Under the pieces are notes generated by a model that ran no database searches, was not told where the DNA came from, and saw only the letters and a list, made by a program, of their open reading frames with translations. This document shows, one piece after another, positions 47,285-57,215 of a stretch of DNA of 64,000 nt. Every line of letters begins with the position of its first letter. The first letter of the stretch is position 1. The stretch is from Basidiobolus meristosporus CBS 931.73. Its lineage: Eukaryota; Basidiobolomycota; Basidiobolomycetes; Basidiobolales; Basidiobolaceae. The stretch lies in assembly GCA_002104905.1 (NCBI GenBank), contig MCFE01000249.1, forward strand, positions 50,616-114,615. Reading direction: 5' to 3'. The position numbers and the translations under genes are program-made.

Positions 47285-47953
47285 ATGGATCCCGTAACCC
47301 GTCGTCTGTTGAAAGAGTTGAATGAATTTCGTCGTCAGCCAATACCTGAGTTGAGGAGTTTAGAGCCTTTGACGGATGACGACCTGATGACTTGGAAAGC
47401 CACGCTAATTGGACAAAAGGAAACACTTTATGAAGGTTTATTTCGGTTCACCTGCGCTCTGGCCACTCAGCAGCTAACACCTTTCGCTAACAGGAGGGGA
47501 ATTCGACCTGTTGATTAACATTCCCCCCAACTACCCAATCTACCCACCCAACATCAAATTTCTCACAAGGGTCTGCCACCCAAATGTTCACTTCAAAGTA
47601 AGGCAATCTGACTCTAGTTTCTCGTCCCCCGACTTGACGCTAACCTTGAGGCTTTCACCCTGATAGACAGGCGAGATCTGCCTAGACATCCTCAAAACAG
47701 CCTGGAGTCCAGCCTGGACATTGCAGTCTACTTGCTTGGCTATTAGCGTGTTGCTCTCAAACCCCGAGCCTAGCAGCCCACTCAATTGTGATGCAGGTAA
47801 AGTACCGGTCACCTACTGACACCGATAAGTATTTTACTAAGTTGCCGTCGATACACCTCTACACTAGCGAATCTGCTGAGATGCGAGGATCAACTCGGTT
47901 ACAATTCTCTGGTCAGGATGTACACCCAGCTGTATGCCATGAACGACAAATAG
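47285..47953 (+). CDS. PEX4: PEX4, peroxisomal ubiquitin-conjugating enzyme
   Basis: Pex4 (Ubc10) monoubiquitinates Pex5 on a cysteine so that the receptor can be recycled from the peroxisome membrane. Four exons: 47285-47435, 47494-47597, 47667-47796 and 47868-47953, 156 residues. Key parts: RRLLKELNEFRRQP, DDDLMTWKATLIGQKETLYE, GGEFDLLINIPPNYPIYPPN, IKFLTRVCHPNVHFKTGEIC with the active Cys, LDILKTAWSPAWTLQSTCLA, and NPEPSSPLNCDAANLLR. The TGEICLDIL...WSPAWTLQS and PLNCDAANLLR blocks are typical of Pex4. The end is VRMYTQLYAMNDK. A TTG at 47279 would open the frame two residues earlier; the ATG is preferred. Confidence 0.94.
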
Positions 47954-48207
47954 ACCTCTCGATAACACTTAGTGCATCTCAACCACCCAGGATATAAGCA
48001 AGCAGCAAACAACCTCAAGGAGAGACTGATTTATTAAGCATCAGAATTATAGTACATCGAAAGCTAGCTAAAAATAAGGAAGAATATTCTATATTGATTA
48101 AACCAACATTATATATACGGTGTGGTTCGGATTGACTACTAGAGTATATATGTATATATATATACGCGGACGTGTGCGCGGATTACTTGAATGTATGCTC
48201 ATGCTAA

Positions 48208-49311
48208 TCATGCGCTTGTGATCGTGTTCGATCCATATGGGGGTGGGTTGGCGGTAGCGTTAGAGTCGTTGATATCAATGCACGAGCAAGAGCTAGATTT
48301 GGAGCACGATCTAGGCTCGTATTGGGGAAGGGCCTCGAAGAAATTGTCGGTAATTTCGGTGGTAACGTTGACGGGGAATCTCAGCCGAATGGATTTCATG
48401 CTGCCCCCTTGGGTGAAATTGATCATGACCTCTATTTTGTGCTTGATGTTGACGAACTCGTTTTTGCAGTCGTGGTGGATTTTGGGGTAGGTTGGTATCT
48501 TCAGCACCACCATCTTCTCGTTGGCCCTTCCAGAGTTGTCACCATGGGGTGTGAGGTCAACGGAGTGCTCTTCCATATTGGGTGAGCCGTGCTTCAATAT
48601 GGGGGAGTCGACAAATTCGTATATCTTGTAGCCCACATGCTTGATGTTTATGTCGGTCACCAGGGGTCGGAAGTTAAGAACGAGGGGCAGCTCCTCGCCC
48701 ATCCCCACCACCTTGTGTGCCGCATACAGATCATACTCTAGGATGTCACTCCATGCGTCAGATACGTTGATTGGTGGCAACGGTTCGTTTAAGTTGGTCA
48801 GGGGGAACCGTTTCACCAGCACTTCCTTTTCTGTGGTATGATTGGGGTGCAAGGACGTGGTCTCCGCGGTAGCGATTAGTTTGTACTTGACACTGATGTT
48901 GTTACAGTGCACGGTCTCGGGCCAAAAGCCATCGATTGGGAAGGCGAACTTGTAGTGGTGGCATTTGGCTGGTAGTGTGTACGCGTCTTTTGTCTCGAAG
49001 AACACAGTTTCGTCGTGGGCAAATTTGTGCTTGTCGTGAAGCTTAAGGCTGCCGTTTTTCAATGCTGAGAAAGTGAAGCTCAATCAGTACACTGGAAAGG
49101 AAGTGTGGAGTCTGTTTGGGGACTTACCAGCTGAGCCAGTGATAAGGCCGTACACCTCCAGTCGGATTGAAAGTGACTTCAACTTGACTGACCCTTTTGG
49201 ATGCAGCTTGACAGCTCCAGATAATGTAGTGCCAACGCATTCCTCGGGGCTTCCTCTTAGTAATATGCACTCTTGGTCTGTTTGAATTCCTAGTGATAGC
49301 TCATGCATCAT
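48208..49311 (-). CDS. Alpha-arrestin-like protein with PPxY motif
   Basis: Two exons, about 49311-49129 and 49072-48208. The N-terminal exon reads MMHELSLGIQTDQECILLRG, then VKLHPKGSVKLKSLSIRLEV and YGLITGSA, the arrestin N-domain pattern. The larger exon continues with LKNGSLKLHDKHKFAHDETV, YKFAFPIDGFWPETVHCNNI, SVKYKLIATAETTSLHP, then the C-domain (PLVLNFRPLVTDINIKHVGY, VVLKIPTYPKIHHDC). It ends with a cysteine/serine-rich patch and NPPPYGSN, which contains a PPxY site for WW domains of Rsp5/NEDD4 ligases. Such proteins couple receptors or transporters to ubiquitination and endocytosis; cargo here is unknown. The first of two adjacent Met codons is taken. An upstream extension is encoded by a CA/TG repeat and is not believed. 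Confidence 0.82.
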
Positions 49312-50734
49312 ATCTATGCGTGTATGTGTGTGTGTGTGTGTGTGTGTGACAGCTAGAACAGGGTTGTGATATTGGGACTTGGAAAAGAGAACTAACAACC
49401 AACTTGGAGAACCCTCGCTGATTTATATGGAGATTTCCAGGTGAATGCTCACTGGTCGGATGATACCAACCCTTCTAAGTTTCTAAATGGAGCTCTCGGG
49501 ATTTTACATATCCTTCGATTGTTCTCTTGATACCCGAAATCACCCTTAATCCAATAGATTAGGTAAAACATCCCTTCCTTTCCAACGATCTAAGCTTCGA
49601 TAAAAGCTTATTTTTACCTGAATATAAATAAATCATCAAACTAAACAAAACCTCAGGCCGGGTGAACCTTTAGCACCTCTACAGTTCTGCCTGACCTGTT
49701 TAGCCTAAACCTCATGCTCGTGACCAATATTGGTCAAAGTTGACTAACCTTAGTCAACCGCAATCACTATCAAAGGTAAGAAGGGTAATCTACTAATCGT
49801 CGGATTGCTCAATACTGTCTGCTGTTCTAACCCTTTCATCCAACCGTTTAAGTAACCTCCGCTCATTTGACTATCCGGGATGGGAATTGTAATTCCAGAT
49901 ATTATTCCGGAACGTGTGTTGGATGGTAAAGCCTTTGAAATCATGACGTTCATCTACTTCGCTCAGGTTGTACTGACCCCATCTATGAGAGCTTGCACGT
50001 GCTATTCCGGAAAATGAATCTACCGGTAACGCAATGCGGGTAGTATAGACCATCATTTTCGGCTTTCCGCACGCGCTGGCCGACGGAGCTCCAATCGTGG
50101 GAGATTTGTCGGCAAACGCCTTGTTGATCTACAGATCTAACGGTGCACAAAACGGTACAAAACGGTACCTGGATGCTGATTGTCACTCCCCCTCTTATAT
50201 CCACTTGACATATATACAGCAAGTGCGATCTACCTTCACACATCGTTCTTGTGATTTTCACGAGGAATGTAACTATTGTGTAATGTAAAATCATCCACCC
50301 CCCAACAATCCCATACTCTCGTCACTTCCCGAATATCACGTTGACATCCGCCCAACGGCAAGTCATGCTGACCTTTTTGGTTCGTAAGCTATGGACGGTG
50401 GATATGGGCTCCTTATCTTATCAGCTTCGCTTGCGGAATTCCATGCAGTGATGGCTTTTGCTATATCTCAAAGCCCAGTGTATATATGTATGTATCCATT
50501 GCTGACTGATTATCTTAATTTCAAAAATATCCGGGATTTTCAAAATCCCCTGTTTATTGAATAACATATGGATTGTATACATTTCCTGATCAGGTTGTGG
50601 TGGTTACGAAATTGTCGGACTATTGTTGGATTAGAAGAACGAACTCTGGGAACATCCAAAAAGAGTTAATAGGGAGATTTGGGCGGACTGAACTGTTGGT
50701 CAAGTGTGGTTAATCATAAAACCATGGAGGTGAC
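49312..50734. other. Gene-poor intergenic region
   Basis: About 1.4 kb between the arrestin start and the 3' end of the acyl-CoA synthetase gene on the same strand. It starts with a (TG)12 microsatellite at 49325-49348. Near 49728-49760 the words GGTCAAAGTTGACTAACC and TTAGTCAACCGC form overlapping inverted copies of TTGACTAA/TTAGTCAA. Small open frames have no similarity. Confidence 0.5.
49325..49348. repeat. (TG)n microsatellite
   Basis: Twelve consecutive TG dinucleotides, just upstream of the arrestin start codon (on the minus strand this lies within the leader). They would encode a His-Thr repeat in the upstream extension of that frame, which supports placing the start at 49311. Confidence 0.95.
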
Positions 50735-52780
50735 TCAGATCTGATACATGGCATCAATGTGTTCCTTGTACCGGTCGGCAATGTCGCGACGCTTCAATTT
50801 CTGCGCCGCGGTGAGTAGGTTGTTCTCCGGTGTCCATTCCTCATCGACAATATGGATGGCATGGAGCAATTCAGCAGAGACGAAATCGTTTCTCTTGGCG
50901 ATGGCAAGCAAATCATCGAGCACGGCCTTCTTGACCTCTGCATTCTGCGTCAGTTCAAGATGAGACATCGATTCGGACCCAGAGACATTTCTTTGCTTGG
51001 CTAATTTACGGAGCTTCTCCTCGGCGCACACCAAGATGGCGACTGGGCGGGCTTGGAAGGAGTTGGCGTACACGCAGATGTTGTCGGCGTACGCCGAGGT
51101 CTTGTAGAGCGACTCAAGTTTTTCCAGAGCAATGTATTCACCATTGGACAGCTTGACCAGGTTCTTCTTACGATCAATGATACCAAGGGTACCATCGGGA
51201 AGCCATTCACCAATATCACCGGTCATCAACCAGCCGTCCTCATTCAATATTTCTTTGGTAAGCTCTTCATTCTTGAAGTATCCCTTCATAACGGCAGGGC
51301 CACGAACCCACACCTCACCTTGAGGAGGGTTGTTGCTGCTGAGGTAGTTGGCCTCGGGAACATCCACAAGCTTGATTTCAGCACAAGGCACAGGCGGGCC
51401 GTTGGACTTGAGGACCTTGACGTCGGGGTTCATGATGGCAGCCATGGCGGTTGCTTCAGTCATTCCGTACGCTTGGAGAACAGTACAAATACAGGTAGTA
51501 AGGAAAGCTTGTGTCTCAGGGGCAATTGGTGCACCACCGGAGAGAGCGTAACGCAAACGACCGCCGGTTGCTTTCTTGATCTTGTTGAAAACCACGGTAT
51601 CCCAGATCCCAGAAGGAATACCCACGTTCTTCAAGAAGTTCTTGTTACGGAATGCCAAATCAAACACAACACGAGCCAACTTTCCGGAGGTCTGCACCTG
51701 TGACATGACGCTTTTACGGATGGTTTCCCAAACGGCGGGTACACCACACATGATGGTTGGGCAAAGTTCACGCAGATCCCCCTTGCAGTTGCGGACCGAG
51801 GCATCAGTGAGAGTACGGGGGCTACTGTATCCGATGGGCATACCCTTGAATACAATGTAATTCTCCACTGCGAATTCAAAGATATGTGCCAATGGAAGGT
51901 ATGCGATAATCACGTCGCTATCTGCCTTAAGAATAGGGCCAATCCATTTATCAACCGCTGCAATAGAGGCGACTACGTTTGCGTGAGTAATCATAACTCC
52001 TTTAGGGTTTCCGGTAGATCCTGAAGTATACATGATGCAGGCCACATCGTCAGGTTGGGGAAGGTTTTTCTCGACGAGATTTTGCTCTCCTAGCTGACGC
52101 ACCTCTTCGTAGGTGTGGATTCCGATTTCTGGGAAATCTCTCTTGAAGGAGTCAATAAGTGTTGGGTTTGCTTCGTCGGTGTAAATAACATTCTTCAAAG
52201 TTGGGACTTGGTTAGCAATGCTTTGTGTGACTGGAAGAAGGTCGGCGTTGGTGAAGAGTGTTGTGATTTCACCCTCGTTCAAGGCGTGCTTAAGTCCCTC
52301 GGCACCCAAGGTTTCATAGGCGGTAACAATGGTCATGGATTGTGAGAAACAGGCTTGCGACATGATATACCAATCGGGAGAAGTTTTGTTGAAGATGGTG
52401 ATTTTATCCCCAGCAGTCAAACCCAGCTTGAGAAGACCGCAGCCAATTTCTCTTGCAATGCGATCAACCTCCTCATAGGTGAACCAATTATAGGGACCAA
52501 GTTGGGAGTACTTCCATTTCTTTACTTCTTTCTTCATTACCCCTCCGACGTTTTTGGTCACTTCCTTTTGCTCCTCGATGATCTTCTCGACCTTACGATA
52601 TCCAAGAGCCTTCTTCTTACCACGGGTGCGGATCAGGTATGGAAGGAGGTCAGCTAGGGTTGTAATGTCCTCGCGAGGTCTGCTTAGGAGGGCATCTGGT
52701 GACAGATGGTTGCGGCGAGGCAAGGTCTCATTTTGAGGCTTTTCGGTGCCAACTTCGACGGAAAGCGACTTATTAACCAT
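50735..52780 (-). CDS. FAA1: Long-chain fatty acyl-CoA synthetase
   Basis: Activates fatty acids to acyl-CoA with ATP for lipid synthesis or beta-oxidation. Uninterrupted 681-residue frame. The AMP-binding signature YTSGSTGNPKGV is at residues 251-262, followed by HANVVASIAAVDKW, and YLPLAHIFE. The later landmarks YGMTEATAMAAIMNPD, GWLMTGDIGEWLPDGTLGII and the fatty-acyl signature DRKKNLVKLSNGEYIALEKL are all present. The N-terminus is hydrophilic with KKKALGYRKVEKIIEEQKEV, as in fungal Faa1/Faa4. The C-terminal AMYQI is not a PTS1 signal, so it is probably cytosolic or ER/lipid-droplet associated. Codon bias is strong. Gene symbol given by group (Faa1/Faa4 cannot be separated by eye). Confidence 0.93.
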   Translation of the reverse strand: MVNKSLSVEVGTEKPQNETLPRRNHLSPDALLSRPREDITTLADLLPYLIRTRGKKKALGYRKVEKIIEEQKEVTKNVGGVMKKEVKKWKYSQLGPYNWFTYEEVDRIAREIGCGLLKLGLTAGDKITIFNKTSPDWYIMSQACFSQSMTIVTAYETLGAEGLKHALNEGEITTLFTNADLLPVTQSIANQVPTLKNVIYTDEANPTLIDSFKRDFPEIGIHTYEEVRQLGEQNLVEKNLPQPDDVACIMYTSGSTGNPKGVMITHANVVASIAAVDKWIGPILKADSDVIIAYLPLAHIFEFAVENYIVFKGMPIGYSSPRTLTDASVRNCKGDLRELCPTIMCGVPAVWETIRKSVMSQVQTSGKLARVVFDLAFRNKNFLKNVGIPSGIWDTVVFNKIKKATGGRLRYALSGGAPIAPETQAFLTTCICTVLQAYGMTEATAMAAIMNPDVKVLKSNGPPVPCAEIKLVDVPEANYLSSNNPPQGEVWVRGPAVMKGYFKNEELTKEILNEDGWLMTGDIGEWLPDGTLGIIDRKKNLVKLSNGEYIALEKLESLYKTSAYADNICVYANSFQARPVAILVCAEEKLRKLAKQRNVSGSESMSHLELTQNAEVKKAVLDDLLAIAKRNDFVSAELLHAIHIVDEEWTPENNLLTAAQKLKRRDIADRYKEHIDAMYQI

Positions 52781-53486
52781 ATTATAATTAAGAACCGGGA
52801 ATTATATTAACAAGGATATACGAAATGAGTGATGTCTGTGAATGAAAACACTAGAAGATTCGAATGTTCGATGGTCTTCAACCTAATGTGTGGAAAAGGA
52901 AAGCTGAGCTTAAAGTGTATGCGCATCAACCAAGGGGGTCTATTATATAGTCGTGTCTCGATGGCATTGATTCACACACCAAAAATTTTGGGGGCCTACT
53001 CGAGCCACTTAGGGTTAGGAAAGAATAACTATTAGCTGCCTGCCTACTATGTCAGTATTGCACTGGATCCAATTTAACGAGTGTTCGAAGGAAATTTCTT
53101 TTTTGGTTCATTTGAAACTCAAATGCATCTCAATTAGACGGCATTATAGAGATACAAAATGTGAACAAGTAGATAAGAGATTCGAAATTAGGGGATTCCT
53201 GGGAGAATTATGGAGTTTTGCCGAACATCCATTGGAGTCCGATTTCACGATTAGCCGGTTATATCAGCTAAAGCCCAAACGAAGGCCAAATTGCCCCAGT
53301 GGCAGTAGTTAATAACTCCATACCCTTTGTTACCTTGGGTGGTATATGGTTTTCCTCCATCAAGTTACCGCCATTCCGAACACTCTGTATTCTCGATTAA
53401 TCGGTTCCTTTTTTGTTTATTTATCATGCTCGACCCAAACTCCAGTTGACTCTTTTGCCAGTTACACGTTCAGTACGAAGTTGCTG
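52781..53486. other. Divergent promoter region, acyl-CoA synthetase / TDP1
   Basis: About 700 bases, AT-rich. A TTATATAG word at 52943-52950 could be a TATA element for the minus-strand acyl-CoA synthetase gene. An open frame upstream of TDP1 (from 53346) adds residues that do not resemble the family. No gene seen. Confidence 0.45.
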
Positions 53487-55597
53487 ATGTTAAGATTGGG
53501 ATACAGAGCTTTGCGTATATCCCAACCTCACCTGCCCTATGGAGGTGTACACGGGTCTCATTTGGGGAAAACCTTAGCTCTTGTGAGAGGTTTGTCCAGT
53601 CATTCGACATGTGGTATTCCCTTTACAAGTAAGCCAAACACAGTAGAACAAGAATCTTACGACTTGATGACCTAGAAATCAAATACCCGGATGGGAAGGA
53701 GCTTCTGACCAAAACTGCCAGCTCGTCGAATGAGAATCACGTTACCCTAGAGGAACTTATTGATAAAGTATATCCTACATACCTGAAGTTTGGTGACTTA
53801 ATTGGCTAATTGTCGTATCCTTTGGTTGGACAGAAAAATCTTCGAAAGCTATTCCTAGCTACTTACCAACTTGAGATTGACTGGCTATTGTCGAAGCTTC
53901 CTCGTAGTATCCCTATATGTTTGGCTCGGAATTGGGATCGTCTTTCGGGAGAACAGGTATCTCTGGGACGGATAAACACTGAGGTCCTCGTATCTTTGCT
54001 AATAAAAATCCATAATATAGCCCGGAATTTCGTCACTGCATTCCAACTTCACCGTTGTTCACCCACCTTTATCCGAAAACCAATACGGGAGTATGCACGC
54101 GAAGCTTTTCATTTTGTACTACGACGAATTTATACGGGTGGTTGTCACCTCGGCAAATATGGTAAGACAACGGGCTAATTGCAATCAAGAGTATACCACG
54201 CTAATCGGAAAAGCAATACAACAGACTTCACTGGATTGGGAAACGTTCGAAAACGTAAATTGAGGCCATCTCGTTAGAATTTCCTTGAGGCAAACACTCA
54301 CTTTTTATGCCAAGGCCATATTTGTACAGGATTTCAGTCGAGCACATAGCGAGGCGGTGCGTCCATGTGCGTTTGGTAGAGATTTGTACCATTTTCTGGG
54401 TGCGCTACGTATCCCTAACTTTATCCGGAATACCTTGACTGGTTACGACTTTTCGACAGCGAAAGTGCGGTCTTTCAGTTGTTTGCATGGGAATCTCTCG
54501 TTAAAACTCCATTCTAGGTTACCCTCATTCCCTCTGTACCAGGTGCACATCTACAGAACCAAGAGGAGGTCTACGGCCACAAGAAGATAGCCCAAGCCTT
54601 AATGAAGCATGGCTTGATGAGCAACTGCAGCGACAACAAAATGACTCTGGAGTATCAGGTTGGGTTCTAATCAGACTCGCGCGGTGTTACCAAGTCCTGA
54701 CTCCAGAGCTTGCCAGACCAGCGCTTTAGGGCCGATCGATGATTACTGGTTACGGGAATTCTATCGATCTTGTAGCGGAGGATTGTTGGCGAAGGACGTG
54801 TATAACATGAAGGAGCTCCCAATTACAATCATTTACCCGTCTCAAAGTACTATCAGAAGTGCAAACCATTGGGTAACTAGTATTCGCGCACTTGACGTCT
54901 ATGTGGCCTAACGAATGCTTATCTGCAGCAGCAGCATCAATTCCATCTGAAAGAAGCCTACTATTCCAGAGACAGCTTTCCAAAGCAGCTTCTCAGAGAT
55001 TCGATTTCTAAAAGCCCGGGAGCGTTGAGCCACTCAAAGGTAGCTGGGCCACCTACCTTGCACCCAACCCTTCTGACACTCTTCCCGCAGGTGTTTTTGG
55101 CTAGGTTGCAGAAGTCGGTTCCGATGGCGGATACCGATGAGCATGCGATTGGGTGGAGTTACCTAGGGTTAGTACATACAGCAGTGAGCATGATGTTGGG
55201 ATGGTGCAGTAATGCCAATGTTTGTTGTTGCAGAAGCCATAATCTTTCCCGCGGAGGATGGTTTGTGATTCGGCTAATTCTCATATGGAGTGGGACTAAT
55301 CTGCGTATGAAAGGGGGCGAGGGACTAGCTTTTTACCAGGCAGTCGGCTCCGAAGGTACCACTTGAAGATCAACAATTTCGATTTGGGTGTGTTGAGGAT
55401 CATCACCTCTGATTCGCCCGTAGACGATCCTCAAGAAATCCGCTCCAGGCTGGCATCCTACACTGCCTCATCATATATTTCGCCACCGCCACCCTATGGC
55501 TCCTCAGATCATCCACACGTAAGCTGTCAATCAAGCTTGTGCAGTACCATATTCCTAACCGTCCTTCTACTTGTAGTTTGATCCCCCTGAGATGTAG
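53487..55597 (+). CDS. TDP1: Tyrosyl-DNA phosphodiesterase 1
   Basis: Tdp1 removes stalled topoisomerase I peptides from DNA 3' ends. The coding frame shifts at each of about ten short introns and looks broken until they are removed. Exons traced: 53487-53628, 53676-53767, 53834-53956, about 54019-54160, then pieces near 54230, 54315, 54520, 54676, 54954, 55092, 55227 and onward to 55597. The product reads IPFTKIKYPDGKELLTK, HVTLEELIDKKNLRKLFLAT, YQLEIDWLLSKLPRSIPI. The first HKD half-site is YGSMHAKLFILYYDEFIRVV, followed by VTSANM. Then AIFVQDFS, SALGPIDDYWLREFYRSCSG and LPITIIYPSQSTIRS. The second half-site is LSHSKVFLARLQKS, followed by GWSYLGSHNLSRGGW and INNFDLGVLRI. The N-terminus (MLRLGYRALRISQPHLP...ALVRGLSSHS) looks like a mitochondrial presequence, but the start is uncertain. 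Confidence 0.85.
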
Positions 55598-55693
55598 ATT
55601 ATATCCAGCGCGAGTAAAGACGATCCTTATGTTTCCGGTAGCCAATCAGATTCCCTGCCCATGCTTATTGTGGCTACTATATCATATTGGTGG

Positions 55694-55729
55694 GGTGGTA
55701 TGGGTGGTATGGGTGGTATGGGTGGTATG
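55694..55729. repeat. Minisatellite, 4 x 9 bp GGTGGTATG
   Basis: Four perfect head-to-tail copies in the 3' flank of TDP1. All frames through it lack similarity to known proteins. Confidence 0.95.
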
Positions 55730-55813
55730 CATATCCATGGTGGGAGTAGATGCTACAGTGTGTCTAGTTTGAAAAGTGCGCACAAAACTCTTTATTTTAA
55801 ATACACGAATGAC

Positions 55814-57043
55814 TCACAGTTGGGATTTTTGCTGCAAGTTTAGCGCATTGACAGCACTACATATCGAATGTGTCAGTTCCAAATGAGGCACATCCAATCC
55901 CTTGGCCTTGGCTCTTTTCAAGGGTGTACCGAGGATGGCTTCAACCTCCATTGGGCTTCCACGTTCTTTATCCAATTGCCTTGGTTAAAGGCATCAGTAC
56001 TGAGGAATTTTTCAAGGTCCCTTTTGGGGGGATAATTGTGTTGACTTACATTGAAGGCTTGTAGTTTTTAGCAGTAGACTCGGTTTTAGCAATCATGTTC
56101 AGCATTTGCTCCTCTAAATCAAAATCATAGCCATTGGCTACGGCAGCCTGAATCACCTCGCTCATCACTTGCTTTACAGCCTTCATAGCCTCTGCATTGT
56201 TTAGAACTTCAGTTGTGTTCATACCCGTCAACGTGCAGACAGGTGAAAAGGCGGCATTCCTACAAAAAAGCAATGGTCAACCTCAACGCTCGCCTTTGGC
56301 CCTCAGGAGGTACCTTACCAAAACAATTTTTGCCAGCGAACACGCTCAACGTCGTCAACCACTTGAACATCGACACCCCCTTGCCTCAAAAGCTCTACAA
56401 ACTCTGCACGCTGCTTATCCGAATTGGACTTGGCAGGTAGATACTTGCCTACTATCAAGGATTCGTGACCAACCATGGTAATCTTTCCAGGCTCATTTTG
56501 GGAAGTCCCGATATAAGCCACGATGGAGACGATGGGATTCTCGGGAAATCGGTCCGTGATGGGCTCTTCGACTCCAAGACCGTTCTGAATAAGAACGATG
56601 GTGGTGTCTTTTGTAACGGCGGGGGAAATAATGTCGGCGACATTGTATACTTCAGGTAGGGCTTTGAGAGTAACCAGGATATAGTCAAAGGGTTTAGTGG
56701 CGTCGAAACAGTCGGAAACGGTTCTGGCAACTGTGTATATATTGAAAATATGTGTGAATCATTGACTGTATCTCCCCACTTTCAACTCCTCCGTTACCTT
56801 CGTTTGGTCTAAATATCTCGTTCCCAAACTTTTGAGTTTCCATACTGAAGCCGTTTTTTTTGACAGTTTCGAAATTAGAACGACATACGGTGGTGACATG
56901 GCAAGACTTGGCAAGTCTCCAAGAGTAAATAGCACCAACTGCACCAGTGCCGACTATATGTTCAAATACAAAGTTGAGGAGCGGTTTGTTGTCTTTAGGG
57001 ACGGAGTGGTTAATTTACCGGTCAATATGCGACGGGAAAGCAT
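55814..57043 (-). CDS. 2-dehydropantoate 2-reductase (ketopantoate reductase, ApbA/PanE)
   Basis: Reduces ketopantoate to pantoate with NADPH in pantothenate/CoA synthesis. Exon 1 is 25 nt (57019-57043, MLSRRILT), spliced into VGTGAVGAIYSWRLAKSCHV, the Rossmann glycine motif. Then TTVCRSNFETVKKNGFSMET. The next exons read FDYILVTLKALPEVYNVADI, TTIVLIQNGLGVEEPITDRF, IVSIVAYIGTSQNEPGKITM, DVERVRWQKLFW, then KNAAFSPVCTLTG-type and MKAVKQVMSEVIQAAVANGY. The end is SMQLDKERGSPMEVEAILGT, PLKRAKAKGLDVPHLELTHS. The catalytic Lys (RWQKLFWNAAF type), and the SM..D...G.P.E.EAI.G ending are those of the family. About six exons. Many fungal relatives are annotated as such without proof of substrate. Confidence 0.88.
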
Positions 57044-57103
57044 GTATCGAATATGTACAGAGAAACAGGGAACCAGAAGGAATTTTGTATTCAGAGTTGA
57101 AGC

Positions 57104-57215
57104 ATTAGAGATTTCTCACAATGAGTAATAACCATACGTATTCAATGGGTAATGTCCATACATATTAGAGATTTCTCACCGAATGAGTAACAACCATTCA
57201 TATTCGATCGGTGTT
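57104..57215. repeat. Direct repeat, 2 copies, period about 60 bp
   Basis: ATTAGAGATTTCTCAC at 57104 recurs at 57164, each followed by an AATGAGTAAYAACCAT-type segment and TATTC. The second copy has a two-base insertion. It lies just upstream of the ketopantoate reductase start. Confidence 0.85.

Noticed and set aside
53346-53486. Earlier start for TDP1
   Set aside because: The added residues are hydrophobic and unlike the family; without transcript data the ATG at 53487 is kept, with low certainty.
53676-55600. TDP1 as a pseudogene with many frameshifts
   Set aside because: Every apparent frameshift or stop coincides with a GT...AG intron of normal size, and splicing restores both HKD half-sites and the flanking conserved blocks.
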